From NCBI GenBank assembly GCA_008704415.1, contig VXIS01000431.1, positions 1 to 32,980 of the forward strand: a stretch of 32,980 nucleotides of DNA, written 5' to 3'. A model generated the notes under the pieces. That model was not told the origin of the DNA. It worked only from the letters and a program-made list of their open reading frames with translations, and did no database searches. Made by a program: the position numbers and the translations under genes. This document shows positions 30,928 to 32,980 of the stretch, one piece after another. The stretch comes from Sphaerosporella brunnea (taxonomy: Eukaryota; Ascomycota; Pezizomycetes; Pezizales; Pyronemataceae). How positions within the stretch are numbered: the first letter of the stretch is position 1; the number at the start of each line of letters is the position of its first letter.

Positions 30928-30955
30928 TGTGCGAAGTCCAGGCAAGAAGAATATT

Positions 30956-30966
30956 CTTAAAATTCT
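30956..30966 (-). other. Candidate self-priming primer-binding site
   Basis: On the minus strand AGAATTTTAAG follows the 5' LTR end after two bases (TC). It is perfectly complementary to CTTAAAATTCT inside the same LTR (31040-31050, minus strand). In Tf1-type elements the 5' end of the transcript folds back and primes at such a site in place of a tRNA. The second copy keeps the same two bases and the same 11-mer (32850-32860). Confidence 0.6.
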
Positions 30967-30968
30967 GA

Positions 30969-31778
30969 TGTAATGAGGCTCTGTCTACCAGAGTGCGGTG
31001 GAATTGAACTCAAGACAGTAAGGCTAAATCCTAAACAATAGAATTTTAAGGGCTATCTTGTCGGGTGGACACTAATGGTTCTTGTTGCTGAAGATGAAGG
31101 GGTTCTCTCGGCGGAAGCAATCCTACTTATAGTGGAACGCCGCTCCAGACACTACCGTCTCCCTGAGTAATACTCAGCCTTCACTCCTTGCTGGCTTTCC
31201 GACAGTCTCTACAACTGCGGGCGTCAAGGCGCGCACAGAGATCGCCCCACCTTCCTATGACTCACTCTTTGATTCCAAATCATGAGTCATAGACATGGGT
31301 CGCACCCGGATACACCGCTCCGTAAGCGTTGTATTTTCGTGTTGCAGGAAGATGCTCAGCCCCATTGGCTCCATTTCCCGATCATCTGCGTCGCATGTCT
31401 TACGCAACAACCACACTTACTATGGAGGTTTTAGGCCTCGTGATTCTTCCTTTTTTCGGCTCTACGCCTTCCGGTTGATCACTCCTGACCCCTCCGATCG
31501 TCATGCTAGTTCCTGGAACAGGCAGGTCAACAAAGATATCTCGCAAGAGCTTTAACAATAGCCTATGCTATTGTCATCTCCGAACCGGGTGCTCTTCCCA
31601 GGTAGCGTCCTACCTGAGGTACCCGATCTCCGAGTTCTTCCATAGCGTCACTCAAGCTAGCTACTATGATCCGGAGCCACCCGGCTATCACTTGCCCTCG
31701 AGGCGATTATTATGTGGACTCTATTTTATTCCCTAGCTGACTACTTAGAGTAAATGTCACGTGACCATACCCGTGACA
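30969..31778 (-). repeat. 5' LTR of the chromovirus (810 bp)
   Basis: Same ends and length as the left LTR. The stretch CTTAAAATTCT at 31040-31050 (minus strand) may mark the start of the transcript. A TATAAG box lies about 76 bases upstream of it (plus-strand CTTATA at 31126-31131), a reasonable distance for fungi. This would leave a U5 of about 80 bases. Confidence 0.95.
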
Positions 31779-31783
31779 TCAGG
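31779..31783. repeat. Target-site duplication TCAGG, right
   Basis: Matches 24216-24220 exactly. Confidence 0.9.
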
Positions 31784-32026
31784 TCCCACAGAGGCGGTCC
31801 CTGAAAATCTGCAGTCTGTGAAGCCATCGCTCATTTTCAAGTACTTGTGACGAACACAGCGGATTATTCAGGCACATAGGGAACGCGCCACCTTTGGAGG
31901 CCAGGAGTACAGAGCGCGGGTTTATTCCACTCTCCGGCAGGTCTCACAGTGAGAGCCAGGCGCAGATGGGCAATTAATTGATTCTTGGCGTCACGCTCCG
32001 AGGGCAGATGGCGCGCCTGGGCGGAG
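31784..32026. other. Spacer between two head-to-head chromoviruses
   Basis: This 243-bp host-derived (or older repeat) segment separates the two 5' LTRs. A minus-strand open frame (SERDAKNQLIAHLRLALTV near 31960) looks protein-like but is unrecognised. It should continue the sequence interrupted at 24215 once the first element is removed. Confidence 0.5.
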
Positions 32027-32847
32027 TGTCACGGGTATGGTCACGTGACATGTACTCTAAGTAGTCAGCTAGGGGAATAGAATAGAGTCAGCATAGTGAT
32101 CGCCTTGAGGGCACGTGATAGCCGGGTGGCTCCGGATCATAGTAGCTAGCTTGAGTGACGCTATGGAAGAACTCGGAGATCGGGTGCCTCAGGTAGGACG
32201 CTTCCTGGGAAGCGCATCCGGTTCGGAGATAACAATAGTATAGGCTATTGTTAGCGCTCTTCCGAGATATCTTCGTTGACCTGCCTGTTCCAGGAACTAG
32301 CCTGACGATCGGAGGGGTCAGGAGTGATCAACCGGAAGGCGTAGAGCCGAAAAAGGGAAGAATCACTCGGCCTAGAACCTCCATAGTAAGTGTGGTTGTT
32401 GCGTTGGGCATGTGACGCAGAAGATCGGGAGATGGAGCCAATAGGGTTGAGCATTCTCCTGCAACACGAGAATACAACGCTTACGGAGCGGGGTATCCGG
32501 GTGCGACCCATGTCTATGACTCATGATTTGGAATCAAAGAGTGAGTCATCGGAAGGTGGGGCGATCTCTGTGCGCGCCTTGACGCCCGCAGTCGTAGAGA
32601 CTGTCGGAAAGCCAGCAAGGAGTAAAGGCTGAGTATTACTCAGGGAGACGGTAGTCTCTGGAGCGGCGTTCTACTATAAGTAGGATTGCTTCCGCCGAGA
32701 GAACCCCTTTATCTTCAGCAACAAGAACCATTAGTGTCTACACGACAAGATAGCCCTTAAAATTCTATTGTTTAGGATTTTGCCTTGCTTTTCCCCAAGG
32801 TCACGAGTTCAATTCCACGACACTCTGGTAGACAGAGCCTCGTTACA
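32027..32847 (+). repeat. 5' LTR of the second chromovirus copy (821 bp)
   Basis: It starts TGTCACGGG and ends GTTACA. It is 11 bases longer than the other LTRs. Part of the difference is an insertion of about 10 bases (GCTTTTCCCC) near 32787, between GCCTT and AAGGTCACGAGTTC. TATAAG lies at 32675-32680 and CTTAAAATTCT at 32756-32766. Confidence 0.95.
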
Positions 32848-32849
32848 TC

Positions 32850-32860
32850 AGAATTTTAAG
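32850..32860 (+). other. Candidate self-priming primer-binding site, second copy
   Basis: AGAATTTTAAG starts two bases after the LTR end and is complementary to 32756-32766 in the LTR, as in the first copy. Confidence 0.6.
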
Positions 32861-32887
32861 AATACTTCTCGCTTGGACATCTCAATA

Positions 32888-32980
32888 ATGGCCTCTATCA
32901 CAATCGAGCCCGCCTCCCAGGTTCCGCTCCTCGAGTGGAACCCCCAGCAGTATCCTGAGGCCGACAGCCGTCGCCTCATA
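32888..32980 (+). CDS. gag: Chromovirus gag, N-terminal part, cut by the right edge
   Basis: The ATG at 32888 opens 31 uninterrupted codons (MASITIEPASQVPLLEWNPQ and on to the edge) that align with the start of the first copy's gag at 30927. The start follows the LTR by 40 bases, as in the first copy. Whether the rest of the element is intact cannot be seen. Confidence 0.85.
   Translation, partial: MASITIEPASQVPLLEWNPQQYPEADSRRLI

Larger units (their letters stand above)
24221..31778 (-). mobile_element. Full-length Ty3/Gypsy chromovirus, decayed
   Basis: The element is oriented on the minus strand. In order it has the 5' LTR (30969-31778), a leader with a self-priming type primer site, gag, a separate pol, a polypurine tract and the 3' LTR (24221-25030). 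It is about 7.56 kb and flanked by TCAGG on both sides. The domain order protease-RT-RNase H-integrase-chromodomain defines a chromovirus. Hand comparison of roughly the first 500 LTR positions gave about 29 differences, near 5-6 percent, so insertion is not recent. Both gag and pol carry stops and frameshifts, so it is non-autonomous now. Confidence 0.93.
32027..32980 (+). mobile_element. Second copy of the chromovirus family, plus strand, cut by the right edge
   Basis: A complete 5' LTR (32027-32847), the leader and the gag start are present; the rest lies outside the window. The visible gag codons are intact and differ from the first copy at a few positions (IEPASQV against IKPAPKI; YPEAD against YPDAD). 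It is therefore a separate insertion of the same family and not a duplicate of copy one. Confidence 0.93.

Noticed and set aside
1..32980. CRISPR arrays, bacterial operons, rRNA genes
   Set aside because: No regularly spaced direct repeats, no ribosome-binding-site gene clusters and no rRNA sequence were seen; the content is eukaryotic.

Overview
The window looks like a repeat-rich, gene-poor stretch of a filamentous fungal (probably ascomycete) nuclear genome. The signs are a chromodomain-bearing Ty3/Gypsy element, Tad-like LINE remnants, a pogo-type transposase, a fungal-type (FunK1-like) kinase remnant, a short spliceosomal intron with a CTAAC branch point, and TTAGGG-type repeats. I found no intact host gene. 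Every recognisable coding segment carries stops, frameshifts or truncation, except the first 31 codons of a second retrotransposon copy that runs off the right edge. The genus cannot be told from the sequence.

Layout. 1-1902 (minus): degraded LINE ORF1 running off the left edge. 2330-2450: GAGCTCG-rich fold-back. 2590-3208 (plus): frameshifted LINE RNase H remnant. 3.2-8.4 kb: mostly anonymous sequence with one weak coding-like remnant, a short interstitial telomeric motif and GC-rich fold-backs. 8580-10552 (minus): pogo/Fot1-like transposase pseudogene split by a 348-bp inverted-repeat element (9973-10320). About 11.54-13.14 kb (plus): the C-terminal part of a TIM44-like gene joined directly to the C-terminal part of a SEC16-like gene, with an intron still present. 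13.1-23.2 kb: anonymous sequence with a dispersed repeat pair, small fold-backs, a four-unit interstitial telomeric repeat, a tRNA-like SINE candidate and an ORF1-like remnant. 23.25-24.06 kb (minus): FunK1-like kinase remnant. 24221-31778 (minus): complete but decayed chromovirus with 810-bp LTRs and a perfect 5-bp target duplication. 32027-32980 (plus): the 5' LTR, leader and gag start of a second copy of the same family, head to head with the first and 248 bp away.

How it fits together. This is a layered transposon graveyard. Cut-and-paste DNA elements, LINEs and chromoviruses have inserted in turn, and at least one event copied and fused pieces of two unrelated housekeeping genes. The best-supported observations are the nested inverted-repeat element, the TIM44-SEC16 chimera, the chromovirus with an 11-nt complementarity that fits Tf1-type self-priming, and the interstitial telomeric repeats. 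Nothing here can be shown to be an active novel system.
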